From NCBI GenBank assembly GCA_902464615.1, contig CABQKA010000004.1, positions 1 to 64,000 on the forward strand: a DNA stretch of 64,000 nucleotides, written 5' to 3'. The DNA comes from an uncultured Prevotella sp. (GTDB lineage: Bacteria > Bacteroidota > Bacteroidia > Bacteroidales > Bacteroidaceae). The notes under the pieces are model-generated. The model did not search any database, was not told the DNA's origin, and saw only the letters and a program-made list of their open reading frames with translations. The translations under genes and the position numbers were made by a program. Shown in pieces: positions 17,451 to 24,223 of the stretch; the first letter of the stretch is position 1, and every line of letters begins with the position of its first letter.

Positions 17451-17873
17451 TTATTCGTCGTCTTCAAGGTCGAAGTCCTCTTCGAGGAAAACTGGTGTGC
17501 TGAATCCGTCGAGTGCGCGCCGTTCTTTCTTCGTGGGTCTGCCGGTACCCTTGGCCCGGTCGACGAATCCACTGATCCGGCTCATTTCAAGCAGTTCATA
17601 CTGCTGCGGATCGGTGATGTTCTCCAAAATTTCCGGGAGCAGTTTGGCTCCGACACGCTTTTCGATGGGCTGAAGCACCCGGAAACAATATGTGACAGGC
17701 GGTTTGCGGACGCTTACCTTGTCTCCGGCTTTTACTGTCCGGGATGGCTTGGCCGCGGCACCGTTGATTTGGATGCGGTTGTTCTTGCAGGCTTCGGCGG
17801 CAAGTGTCCGCGTTTTGTAAATGCGTGCGGCCCAAAGCCATTTGTCTAATCTTGCTTCTTCAGGCGTACTCAT
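17451..17873 (-). CDS. hslR: RNA-binding S4 domain protein (Hsp15/HslR-like)
   Basis: 140 residues. The N-terminal S4 domain (RLDKWLWAARIYKTRTLA at about 8-25, then NRIQINGAAAKPSRTVKAGD) binds structured rRNA or tRNA. Hsp15 rescues stalled 50S subunits that carry peptidyl-tRNA. The C-terminal part has a basic stretch (GTGRPTKKERR) and then a very acidic end (EEDFDLEDDE). Its ATG overlaps the stop of pth (17870-17873), so translation is probably coupled. Pairing with pth, which recycles peptidyl-tRNA, fits a shared role in ribosome rescue. Confidence 0.85.
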   Translation of the reverse strand: MSTPEEARLDKWLWAARIYKTRTLAAEACKNNRIQINGAAAKPSRTVKAGDKVSVRKPPVTYCFRVLQPIEKRVGAKLLPEILENITDPQQYELLEMSRISGFVDRAKGTGRPTKKERRALDGFSTPVFLEEDFDLEDDE

Positions 17874-18439
17874 GCTTGCTTCTTGTTGTAATGGTTCATG
17901 GTGAACTGTATGCCGGCGAGCGCGAAACTCTTAATCATTTCGCAGGCCATGTCAATGCGTTCGTCCATGTGGGCAAGGTCTTGCGGGGAGAACTGTCCTA
18001 AGACATAGTCAATCTGTCCCCCGCGGGGAAAGTCGTTGCCGATACCGAAGCGCAGACGGGCGTATTGCTGTGTGCCGAGCACAGAGGTGATATGCCTGAG
18101 TCCGTTGTGTCCGCCTTCGCTGCCGCCCGGACGCATTCGCAGCTGGCCGAATGGAAGGGAGAGGTCGTCGACGACGACGAGCAACTGCTCTATGGGGATT
18201 TTCTTCTCATTCATCCAATAGCGCACGGCGTTGCCCGAAAGGTTCATGTAGGTGGAGGGCTTGAGCAATGTGAGTGTCTGGTTTTTTACTTTGAGTGTGG
18301 CCACGAATCCGTAGCGTTTGTCCTCAAATACAAGATTGGACGCCTTAGCCAAGGCGTCCAATACTCTGAATCCTATGTTATGACGGGTTTGGGCGTATTC
18401 GTTGCCGATGTTTCCCAATCCGACAATCAAATGGTTCAT
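17870..18439 (-). CDS. pth: Peptidyl-tRNA hydrolase
   Basis: A cytoplasmic enzyme that frees tRNA from prematurely released peptidyl-tRNA. It has 189 residues, the normal length. The opening LIVGLGNIGNEYAQTRHNIGF contains the signature with Asn10 and catalytic His20. The central VVVDDLSLPFGQLRMR and GGHNGLRHI stretches are also typical. It is downstream of rplY by 86 bases, a neighbour pair common in many bacteria, and overlaps hslR by four bases. Confidence 0.96.
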   Translation of the reverse strand: MNHLIVGLGNIGNEYAQTRHNIGFRVLDALAKASNLVFEDKRYGFVATLKVKNQTLTLLKPSTYMNLSGNAVRYWMNEKKIPIEQLLVVVDDLSLPFGQLRMRPGGSEGGHNGLRHITSVLGTQQYARLRFGIGNDFPRGGQIDYVLGQFSPQDLAHMDERIDMACEMIKSFALAGIQFTMNHYNKKQA

Positions 18440-18525
18440 AGATGTTTCAACGAATGAAGTTCACAAGTTGAGAAATCTGGCTGATGCCCACAAGTGGGCA
18501 AGGCTGCGTAAGCGGTAATTCCTGA

Positions 18526-19122
18526 TCAGGCCTTGGCTGCGGCAGCGGCGCCCATGGCTGCGCGTGTCATCTTCACGGTGCAGACAATGACTTCTTTCGG
18601 CGTAACGAGCTCGAGCTTGTCGAAATGAAGGTCGCCAACTTTGATGCTTTTGCCTAATCCGAGGCTCGTCACGTCGATGTCGAGCTTTTCGGGGATGTCC
18701 TCGTAGAGGGCCTTTACGTTCAGCTTGCGTACCATTGTGATGAGACGGCCACCGGCGCGTACACCTTCTGCCAAGCCTTGGGGAGCGATAGGCACACCGA
18801 CCGTAACAGGCTTTTCGGCGTGTACTTCATAAAAGTCAACGTGGAGCACGTTGTCCTTTACGGGGTGGAACTGTATGTCTTTGATGATGGCCTTATGGTC
18901 TTCACCGTCGATGTTAATGTCAATCAGGTAAATGTGGGGGGTGAAGACAATCTTGTTGATTTCCTTCTCGGAGACGGCGAAATGGATAGAGACGGGAAGT
19001 CCTTTCTCATCTCTCTTTTCACCGTAGATGATGCAGGGCACCATGCCGTTGCGGCGTACTTCTTTTGTGGCTTTCTTTCCTACGGTAGCACGGAGTGTAC
19101 CGTTGATGGCGATTTGCTTCAT
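18526..19122 (-). CDS. rplY: 50S ribosomal protein L25 (long CTC form)
   Basis: 198 residues: an N-terminal 5S-rRNA-binding L25 domain (residues 1-92, RNGMVPCIIYGEKR) plus the C-terminal TL5/CTC beta domain (GVPIAPQGLAEGVRAGGRL). It ends in an Ala-rich tail. It binds 5S rRNA in the large subunit. A full-consensus promoter lies at 19219-19250, and pth, hslR and the small membrane protein follow on the same strand. Confidence 0.95.
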   Translation of the reverse strand: MKQIAINGTLRATVGKKATKEVRRNGMVPCIIYGEKRDEKGLPVSIHFAVSEKEINKIVFTPHIYLIDINIDGEDHKAIIKDIQFHPVKDNVLHVDFYEVHAEKPVTVGVPIAPQGLAEGVRAGGRLITMVRKLNVKALYEDIPEKLDIDVTSLGLGKSIKVGDLHFDKLELVTPKEVIVCTVKMTRAAMGAAAAAKA

Positions 19123-19218
19123 AATTGAATCGTGTTACTCTAAATTAAGTTGAACTTGTATGCTTAATTCTCCATCACACAAGCCGGTGTTTCCGGCGGA
19201 TGCAGGACAAAATCGGCG

Positions 19219-19250
19219 CAAAGGTAAGAAAAACCTGCTATTTGTACAAA
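19219..19250 (-). promoter_or_regulatory. Bacteroidota promoter for rplY
   Basis: Read on the minus strand: TTTG (19247-19250), 20 bases, TACCTTTG (19219-19226), an exact consensus match. The -33 element lies inside the terminator hairpin of the upstream DUF3276 gene. Confidence 0.8.
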
Positions 19251-19259
19251 CGGCAGGTT
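19232..19259 (-). terminator. Terminator of the DUF3276 gene, overlapping the rplY promoter
   Basis: On the minus strand AACCTGC (19253-19259) pairs with GCAGGTT (19232-19238), followed by TTTC. The loop itself contains the palindrome TTTGTACAAA. The stem and loop enclose the -33 box of the next gene. Confidence 0.6.
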
Positions 19260-19293
19260 GAAAAAATCATTTGACGCGAAGTAATGTCCTTTG

Positions 19294-19725
19294 TCAAAAA
19301 TCGAAATCAATGCGGAAGTCCGCCGAATTCTTACCGAACAAAGGAGCTGAGCCTTTCATTTCTTCTTCGCCCTCGTCCTCGTCTTTGATAGGTTCTTGCC
19401 CCTCTGTGACGAATGCCGTGTAGGACGTTTGCGCATTGGGATTCTGAAACTTTGATGCTGAATCGTGTACGAAAGCTACCGCATTCTGGAACGCGGACAT
19501 GAACCGCTCCACGTCTTCCCGGTAAAGAAAAATTTTATGCTTTTCGTATGTGGGGCGTGCATCTTGCTCGTTGTTGTCTTTGAGGCGTTTGCTTTCTGTG
19601 ATGGAGATGTACAATTCGTTGCGGCGGTCCATCTTCACGTCTATGTAATAGATGCGCTTGCCTGCTTTCACGCTCCGAGAAAATAAGATCTCGTTATCCG
19701 CCTTCTCTTTCATCTGTTCGTTCAT
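19294..19725 (-). CDS. DUF3276 / Pur-alpha-like nucleic-acid-binding protein
   Basis: 143 residues from the ATG at 19725; the frame stays open to 19875 but the upstream part reads like untranslated sequence. It contains a PUR repeat (FSRSVKAGKRIYYIDVKMDRRNELYISITESKR, about 15-47), then HKIFLYREDVERFMSAFQNAVAF. This is the Bacteroidota single-repeat homologue of eukaryotic Pur-alpha, which binds single-stranded DNA or RNA as a dimer. The C-terminal tail is acidic (DEDEGEEEM). It is transcribed divergently from nusB. The physiological role is unknown. Confidence 0.8.
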   Translation of the reverse strand: MNEQMKEKADNEILFSRSVKAGKRIYYIDVKMDRRNELYISITESKRLKDNNEQDARPTYEKHKIFLYREDVERFMSAFQNAVAFVHDSASKFQNPNAQTSYTAFVTEGQEPIKDEDEGEEEMKGSAPLFGKNSADFRIDFDF

Positions 19726-19841
19726 AGTCGTGCGTTTATTTTGAGGGTCAATAGGGTTATTTATATAGGTGTCCGTCGGAGACCAAAGACCATACAAAAT
19801 TGCAACCAATTTTTTGAAGTACCAAAAAAACGGGAGAAAAA

Positions 19842-19872
19842 TCTGCCGCACTCGTGTTTTTTTGTAATTTTG
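19842..19872 (+). promoter_or_regulatory. Probable promoter for nusB
   Basis: TAATTTTG at 19865-19872 matches the -7 consensus. TCTG at 19842-19845 is an imperfect -33 at a 19-base spacing. The nusB ATG follows at 19905. Confidence 0.55.
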
Positions 19873-19904
19873 CACCGAGTTATTATTATAATTCTTAGAG
19901 TGGA

Positions 19905-20837
19905 ATGATTAATAGGGAATTGATTCGGCTGAAAATTGTCCAGTTGGTATATGCGTATTATCAGAACGAGGGCAAGACTGTAGAGATGGCCGAAAAGGAA
20001 CTTGATTTTAGTCTGGCGAAAGCTTACGAGTTATACCGTTATCTGTTATCCTTGTTGGTGAGCATGCGGCAGATGGCCGCCCGTAAGGACGAGAATATGC
20101 GTGCCCGCAGCAAGCGTCTTGGGACGATTGTGGAAGGTTTGACCCCCGACGGACAATTTGCGGCGAACCGTTTCCTGCTTCAGCTTGAAGAGAACAAGCA
20201 GTTGCTGGAATACCGGGAAAAGCAAAAGAAAGAGTGGGTCGAAGAGGAGACGTTTATCAAGAAACTCTACGGGAAGTTCATCGAGAGCGATATCTATCAG
20301 TTGTATTTGACAAAAGAGGATTTTTCGTATGACGCGGACCGCGAACTGATACGCAAACTCTATAAGATGTATGTCTGCAACAACGAGGATTTCGACAGCC
20401 TGTTGGAGGACCACAGCCTTTATTGGAACGACGATAAGGAAATAGTAGATTCCTTTGTTTTGAAAACCATCAAACGCTTCACGGCAGAGTCTACCGCAGA
20501 GCAGTCGTTGCTGCCGGAGTTCGCTTCTGAGGATGATCACGAGTTTGCCCGTCGTTTGCTTCGCGCGACGTTGGAGAATGCGGAGGAGGCCCGGAAACTG
20601 ATAAAGGAAAACAGCAAGAACTGGGAATTTAACCGATTGGCTTTCATGGATGTGCTGATCATGCAGATAGCGTTGGCGGAAATAATGACTTTCCCGACTA
20701 TCCCTGTGAGCGTCACGTTCAATGAGTATCTGGATATCGCCAAGGTCTACAGCACCCCGCGTAGCGCTTCTTATATCAACGGCTTGCTGGACCATGTCGT
20801 TAAAAAGTTGAGAGCCGAGAACAAAATTTTAAAATAA
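19905..20837 (+). CDS. nusB: Transcription antitermination factor NusB (long form)
   Basis: 310 residues, about twice the length of the E. coli protein but usual for Bacteroidales. The N-terminus (RELIRLKIVQLVYAYYQ) keeps the NusB R-x3-Q-x2-Y-A start. A long inserted helical region follows. The C-terminal 110 residues carry the recognisable core: NRLAFMDVLIMQIALAEIMTF, then PVSVTFNEYLDIAKVYSTPRSASYINGLLD. It takes part in rRNA antitermination with NusE/S10. yajC begins 23 bases downstream. Confidence 0.9.
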   Translation: MINRELIRLKIVQLVYAYYQNEGKTVEMAEKELDFSLAKAYELYRYLLSLLVSMRQMAARKDENMRARSKRLGTIVEGLTPDGQFAANRFLLQLEENKQLLEYREKQKKEWVEEETFIKKLYGKFIESDIYQLYLTKEDFSYDADRELIRKLYKMYVCNNEDFDSLLEDHSLYWNDDKEIVDSFVLKTIKRFTAESTAEQSLLPEFASEDDHEFARRLLRATLENAEEARKLIKENSKNWEFNRLAFMDVLIMQIALAEIMTFPTIPVSVTFNEYLDIAKVYSTPRSASYINGLLDHVVKKLRAENKILK

Positions 20838-20860
20838 ATTTTTTACAACTTAGGAAAGCT

Positions 20861-21199
20861 ATGAACGAATTGTTGTTTGCGTTTTTGCAGAACGGCGTCC
20901 AGGGCGGTCAGTCTGCCCAAGGAAGTATGATGCCCACTATCATCATGATGGTAGTCCTGTTCGCCATTGTCTATTTCTTTATGATTCGTCCACAGAACAA
21001 GAAGCAGAAAGAAATTCAGAAATTTCGCAATGCGCTTCAGCCTGGGCAGGAAGTCGTGACGATTGGTGGCATTCATGGCACCATTAGGAGCATCGACGAT
21101 ACGGACCATACTGTGATGCTCGAAGTGGCCACCGGCACAAAAATCAAGTTTGAGAAGAGTGCTATCATGCCCAACGCAGCTGCCGCGCAGCAGCGTTAA
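20861..21199 (+). CDS. yajC: Preprotein translocase accessory subunit YajC
   Basis: 112 residues with one N-terminal transmembrane helix (about 24-43, TIIMMVVLFAIVYFFMIRPQNKKQKE), then the small cytoplasmic domain (LQPGQEVVTIGGIHGTIRSID). It is part of the SecDF-YajC complex that assists Sec export. It follows nusB closely and is ended by the terminator at 21238-21293. Confidence 0.95.
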   Translation: MNELLFAFLQNGVQGGQSAQGSMMPTIIMMVVLFAIVYFFMIRPQNKKQKEIQKFRNALQPGQEVVTIGGIHGTIRSIDDTDHTVMLEVATGTKIKFEKSAIMPNAAAAQQR

Positions 21200-21237
21200 T
21201 TCCCGGCTGCTATGGAGCAGTCCAGCATAAGTAGTAG

Positions 21238-21293
21238 CCAACGCGTCATGGCCTCGCGGTTTCTTGTAGCCGGAGAGTGACGCGTTGGTTTTT
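21238..21293 (+). terminator. Terminator after yajC
   Basis: CCAACGCGTCA (21238-21248) and TGACGCGTTGG (21278-21288) form a perfect 11-bp stem closing a 29-base loop that can itself pair (GGC..GCC), followed by TTTTT. Confidence 0.75.
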
Positions 21294-21374
21294 CTTTCGT
21301 CTCAAAGACAGCGGCAGGCATTTGCAGAAACGGAGCGCACATGTTGTCAGCGCCAGTCAAGTCGAGTTATTACC

Positions 21375-22364
21375 ATGAAAGTCTTTCGTAAAATCAAGGT
21401 CGCTTTTCAATACATCTTCCGCAGGATGTGGAATCGTCAGTTCCTTGTCTTCCTATTCTTTTTGGCATTGTCCACCAGTTTCTGGCTTTTCCAGACTTTG
21501 AATGAGACCTATGAAGAAAACTTTGCGTTGTCTGTCGAACTGCGCAATGTGCCGCGCGACGTGGTCATAACGACCGAGCTGCCGAAATCTTTACAAGTGG
21601 TCTTACGGGACAAGGGCACCACGCTGCTCAACTATAAATATGGAGACAAATTGCCAGCGGTCATTCTGGATTATAATACTTACGCCAATTCGTCCGGACA
21701 TGTGCGTATCCTTTCCTCTGAAATTCTGCGTCAGCTCCGTCCGAAGTTGGCATCCGGGACAACCGTCGTCAGCTTGCGCCCCGATACACTCGAGTTCTAT
21801 TATAATAACGGCAAATACAAGCGTGTCCCTGTCAGATTGCAAGGGCAAATTATTCCCGCGGCAGGCTATACTATCGCAGCGCAGCATATCCGTCCGGATT
21901 CGGTCTTAGTCTATGCGTCCAATGAACAATTAGATACGATAGACGCTGCTTATATACAACCGGTATATCTCCGTGACGTTTCTGCTTCGTTTTCAGAACG
22001 AATGGCATTCGTTTCGGTGCGTGGTGCCAAGTTCGTTCCTGCCGAAGTCGATTTCGATTTACGTGTAGACCGCTTGGTGGAAAAGCGGTTCTCGGTGCCC
22101 ATTATCGGAAAAAACTTTCCCGAGGGTGAGCAATTGCGTACTTTTCCCTCACAGGTAGAAGTGATTTTTCAAGTCAGCATGGCGCTCTATCGCCGCATTC
22201 ATCCGGACGACTTTACAGTCGTAGTGGACTATGCGCAACTACCTGCCGACAGCAACAAGTGCCGGTTGAGAGTGGAAGAGATTCCTGCTGGTGTCAGCCA
22301 TGTGCGTTTAGCATCCGAGGAGGTGGAATATGTCATCGAGAATCTCTCAGCATCCCATCATTGA
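21375..22364 (+). CDS. YbbR-like domain protein (CdaR-type)
   Basis: 329 residues from the ATG at 21375; the frame runs on to 21285 without a sensible N-terminus. One N-terminal transmembrane helix (about 24-41, QFLVFLFFLALSTSFWLF) is followed by an extracytoplasmic region with at least two YbbR-like beta modules (LRNVPRDVVITTELPKSLQV and KRVPVRLQGQIIPAAGY). In Firmicutes CdaR regulates the diadenylate cyclase CdaA; no cyclase lies nearby here. The end overlaps coaE by 35 bases, so the two genes are coupled. Confidence 0.78.
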   Translation: MKVFRKIKVAFQYIFRRMWNRQFLVFLFFLALSTSFWLFQTLNETYEENFALSVELRNVPRDVVITTELPKSLQVVLRDKGTTLLNYKYGDKLPAVILDYNTYANSSGHVRILSSEILRQLRPKLASGTTVVSLRPDTLEFYYNNGKYKRVPVRLQGQIIPAAGYTIAAQHIRPDSVLVYASNEQLDTIDAAYIQPVYLRDVSASFSERMAFVSVRGAKFVPAEVDFDLRVDRLVEKRFSVPIIGKNFPEGEQLRTFPSQVEVIFQVSMALYRRIHPDDFTVVVDYAQLPADSNKCRLRVEEIPAGVSHVRLASEEVEYVIENLSASHH

Positions 22365-22944
22365 CCCCGTCCGTCGCCGTATCGCTTTGACCGGGGGCAT
22401 TGGCAGCGGGAAAAGCTATGTCTGCCGTCAGCTTGAGAGGCTGGGCTATCCCGTGTTTTATTGTGACGAAGAAGCCTGGCGCATAGTCCGGACCGACCCC
22501 GTTGTCCACGATGCTTTGGTGCAGTTGGTCGGCAGCCGAGTCTATACTCCTGACGGAGAACTGTGCAAGCCGGTTCTCCGGGAGTATTTATGTGGCGGGC
22601 AAACGAATGCCTCACAGGTCGATGCCATAGTGCATCCCAGGGTAGGGGAAGCGTTCGGTCAGTGGGCCGTAAGGCAGTCGTCTGCGCGGGTCTTCATGGA
22701 ATGCGCCCTGCTCTTTGAGGCCGGTTTCAACCGTTATGTCGATGCTACCATCCTGGTCAGCGCGCCTTTGGAGATGCGCATTGCCCGCGTCATGTCCCGC
22801 GACGGCATATCCCGTTCAAAGGTTTTGGAATGGATGGCATTGCAGATGCCTGAAGCGGAGAAGGCCCGCCGGGCAGACTATATTGTCTTGAACGACGGAA
22901 CTGCCGATATTGCGGCAGAACTTAAACGGCTGCTCGCCGGTTAA
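22330..22944 (+). CDS. coaE: Dephospho-CoA kinase
   Basis: The last step of CoA synthesis, ATP-dependent phosphorylation of the ribose 3'-OH of dephospho-CoA. 204 residues. The P-loop GGIGSGKS is at 22-29, followed by YCDEEAW (the D-x-A region) and IVHPRV, all family landmarks. LLFEAGF matches the conserved PLLFE region. The start at 22330 lies inside ybbR; no ATG downstream keeps the P-loop with a normal lead. Another CoA gene, coaX, is in this window at 38941. Confidence 0.93.
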   Translation: MSSRISQHPIIDPVRRRIALTGGIGSGKSYVCRQLERLGYPVFYCDEEAWRIVRTDPVVHDALVQLVGSRVYTPDGELCKPVLREYLCGGQTNASQVDAIVHPRVGEAFGQWAVRQSSARVFMECALLFEAGFNRYVDATILVSAPLEMRIARVMSRDGISRSKVLEWMALQMPEAEKARRADYIVLNDGTADIAAELKRLLAG

Positions 22945-22964
22945 GTTTTTTTCAGATGGTCCGG

Positions 22965-22995
22965 TTTCCCATCTCATTCTAATCTGTTAACTTTG
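22965..22995 (+). promoter_or_regulatory. Probable promoter for the DUF5606 gene
   Basis: TAACTTTG (22988-22995) is a consensus -7. TTTC (22965-22968) is a one-mismatch -33 at a 19-base spacing. The ATG follows at 23036. Confidence 0.6.
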
Positions 22996-23035
22996 CCCTC
23001 GCATAAAATAAATGTAACAAATCAAAGATATTACA

Positions 23036-23479
23036 ATGAAAGATACCATCTTGGCCATCGCCGGCCGTCCTGGTCTTTACCGCTTGGTTTCTCAAGGGCG
23101 GAATATGTTGATCGTGGAAACTATTGACGAAAAGCGTCGCCGTTTTCCTGCCGGCGTGCGGGACAGGGTCACATCCCTTAACGATGTTTCCATGTACACG
23201 GAGGGAGAGGACCGGCCGCTTATGGACGTGTTTGAAGCCATTAAGTTAAAGGAAGGCGGGAAGCCGACCGAACTCGACTTTCATAAGGCTACTCACGAAC
23301 AGCTGGCCGATTTCATGACGGCTGTTTTACCCGATTACGATCGCACCCGTGTCTATGATACTGATATCAAGAAGCTCATACAGTGGTACAATATATTGAT
23401 TACCAACGGCTATGACCAGTTTTCCGATAAGAACGGAGAAGATGCGGATGCCGTTGCCGCTTCCGAAGCCGATGCCTGA
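23036..23479 (+). CDS. DUF5606 family protein
   Basis: 147 residues, cytoplasmic. The N-terminus (ILAIAGRPGLYRLVSQGRNMLIVETID) is the hallmark of a Bacteroidota-only family that I know as DUF5606. The middle has SLNDVSMYTEGEDRPLMDVFEAI. The end is an acidic, Ala-rich tail after LIQWYNILITNGY. It has its own promoter and a terminator at 23508-23541. The function is unknown. Confidence 0.75.
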   Translation: MKDTILAIAGRPGLYRLVSQGRNMLIVETIDEKRRRFPAGVRDRVTSLNDVSMYTEGEDRPLMDVFEAIKLKEGGKPTELDFHKATHEQLADFMTAVLPDYDRTRVYDTDIKKLIQWYNILITNGYDQFSDKNGEDADAVAASEADA

Positions 23480-23507
23480 TTTGCCGTTTGGGCAGACACA
23501 TATCGCG

Positions 23508-23541
23508 AGGCGCCCATCCCAAGAGGCCGGGTGCCTTTTTT
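23508..23541 (+). terminator. Terminator after the DUF5606 gene
   Basis: AGGCGCCC (23508-23515) pairs with GGGTGCCT (23529-23536) with one wobble, followed by five further T. Confidence 0.75.
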
Positions 23542-23584
23542 GTAGTCAGCCCGTAAGAATGAACAGATTCCTTTAATTCGTAAG

Positions 23585-24169
23585 ATGCTGGACACAAATC
23601 CTATCTCGTGGGCACAGAATGTCATTTTGGCCGATGCGGACTATCTGGACCGCGTCGCTTTTGACCTTATTGTCAATTTTGAACGAATGATAAACCGCCC
23701 CATTCCTCCCGGCGATTTATGCCATTGGCTGGATTGCGTGGCTTTGGACGGCGGTCTTCGTCCGGGCGAAAATACCGTCCAGGCAATTTTCCTCCATTCC
23801 GCACAGGCCGGCACCCTTCAGAATCTCCGTCCGGGCAATTTCACGACGGAACTCGACGGCAAGGCTTTCCGCGACCAATTGGGTGAGTTCTCACTACATA
23901 GTTTCGCTGTCGAGCCAATCGTGTCGGCTGCCGACTTCTTCATAGAGTCGCTGGAGACTTTGGGAAACGCGCCGTCGGTGCGCCGTCTCATGGTTGTGGC
24001 CGATATGGACGCTTATGGCGGACGCGTGCAGCGTGCCGCGGCTGCTTTTAACGGGAAGGAGGTCGTACTCTTCTCCATGGAGCCGCTTTGCGGCCAAGGC
24101 TTCCGTCAGGAGATTCTGGGCTACTCTCTTATGAGCGCTTTGGGTATCCGTTCCGACGAATTGCCTTAA
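23585..24169 (+). CDS. Conserved Bacteroidales protein of unknown function (DUF6621-like)
   Basis: 194 residues, no signal peptide or transmembrane segment. It looks like a compact alpha/beta protein: WAQNVILADADYLDRVAFDLIVNFERMI at the start and VRRLMVVADMDAYGGRVQRA near the middle. It follows the DUF5606 gene in the same direction, a pairing I associate with Bacteroidales genomes. I recall relatives as DUF6621 but hold that name loosely. No catalytic motif is evident. Confidence 0.6.
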   Translation: MLDTNPISWAQNVILADADYLDRVAFDLIVNFERMINRPIPPGDLCHWLDCVALDGGLRPGENTVQAIFLHSAQAGTLQNLRPGNFTTELDGKAFRDQLGEFSLHSFAVEPIVSAADFFIESLETLGNAPSVRRLMVVADMDAYGGRVQRAAAAFNGKEVVLFSMEPLCGQGFRQEILGYSLMSALGIRSDELP

Positions 24170-24171
24170 CC

Positions 24172-24179
24172 TATTTTTG
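24172..24179 (+). promoter_or_regulatory. Candidate -7 element for the giant papain-like gene
   Basis: TATTTTTG at 24172-24179 matches TAnnTTTG, 45 bases before the ATG at 24224. The nearest TTTG (24139-24142) is too far away (29 bases), so the -33 is not supported. Confidence 0.4.
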
Positions 24180-24223
24180 TGCATTCAAGCCATACTGTTT
24201 TTATAATCTTACCTAATCCACCT

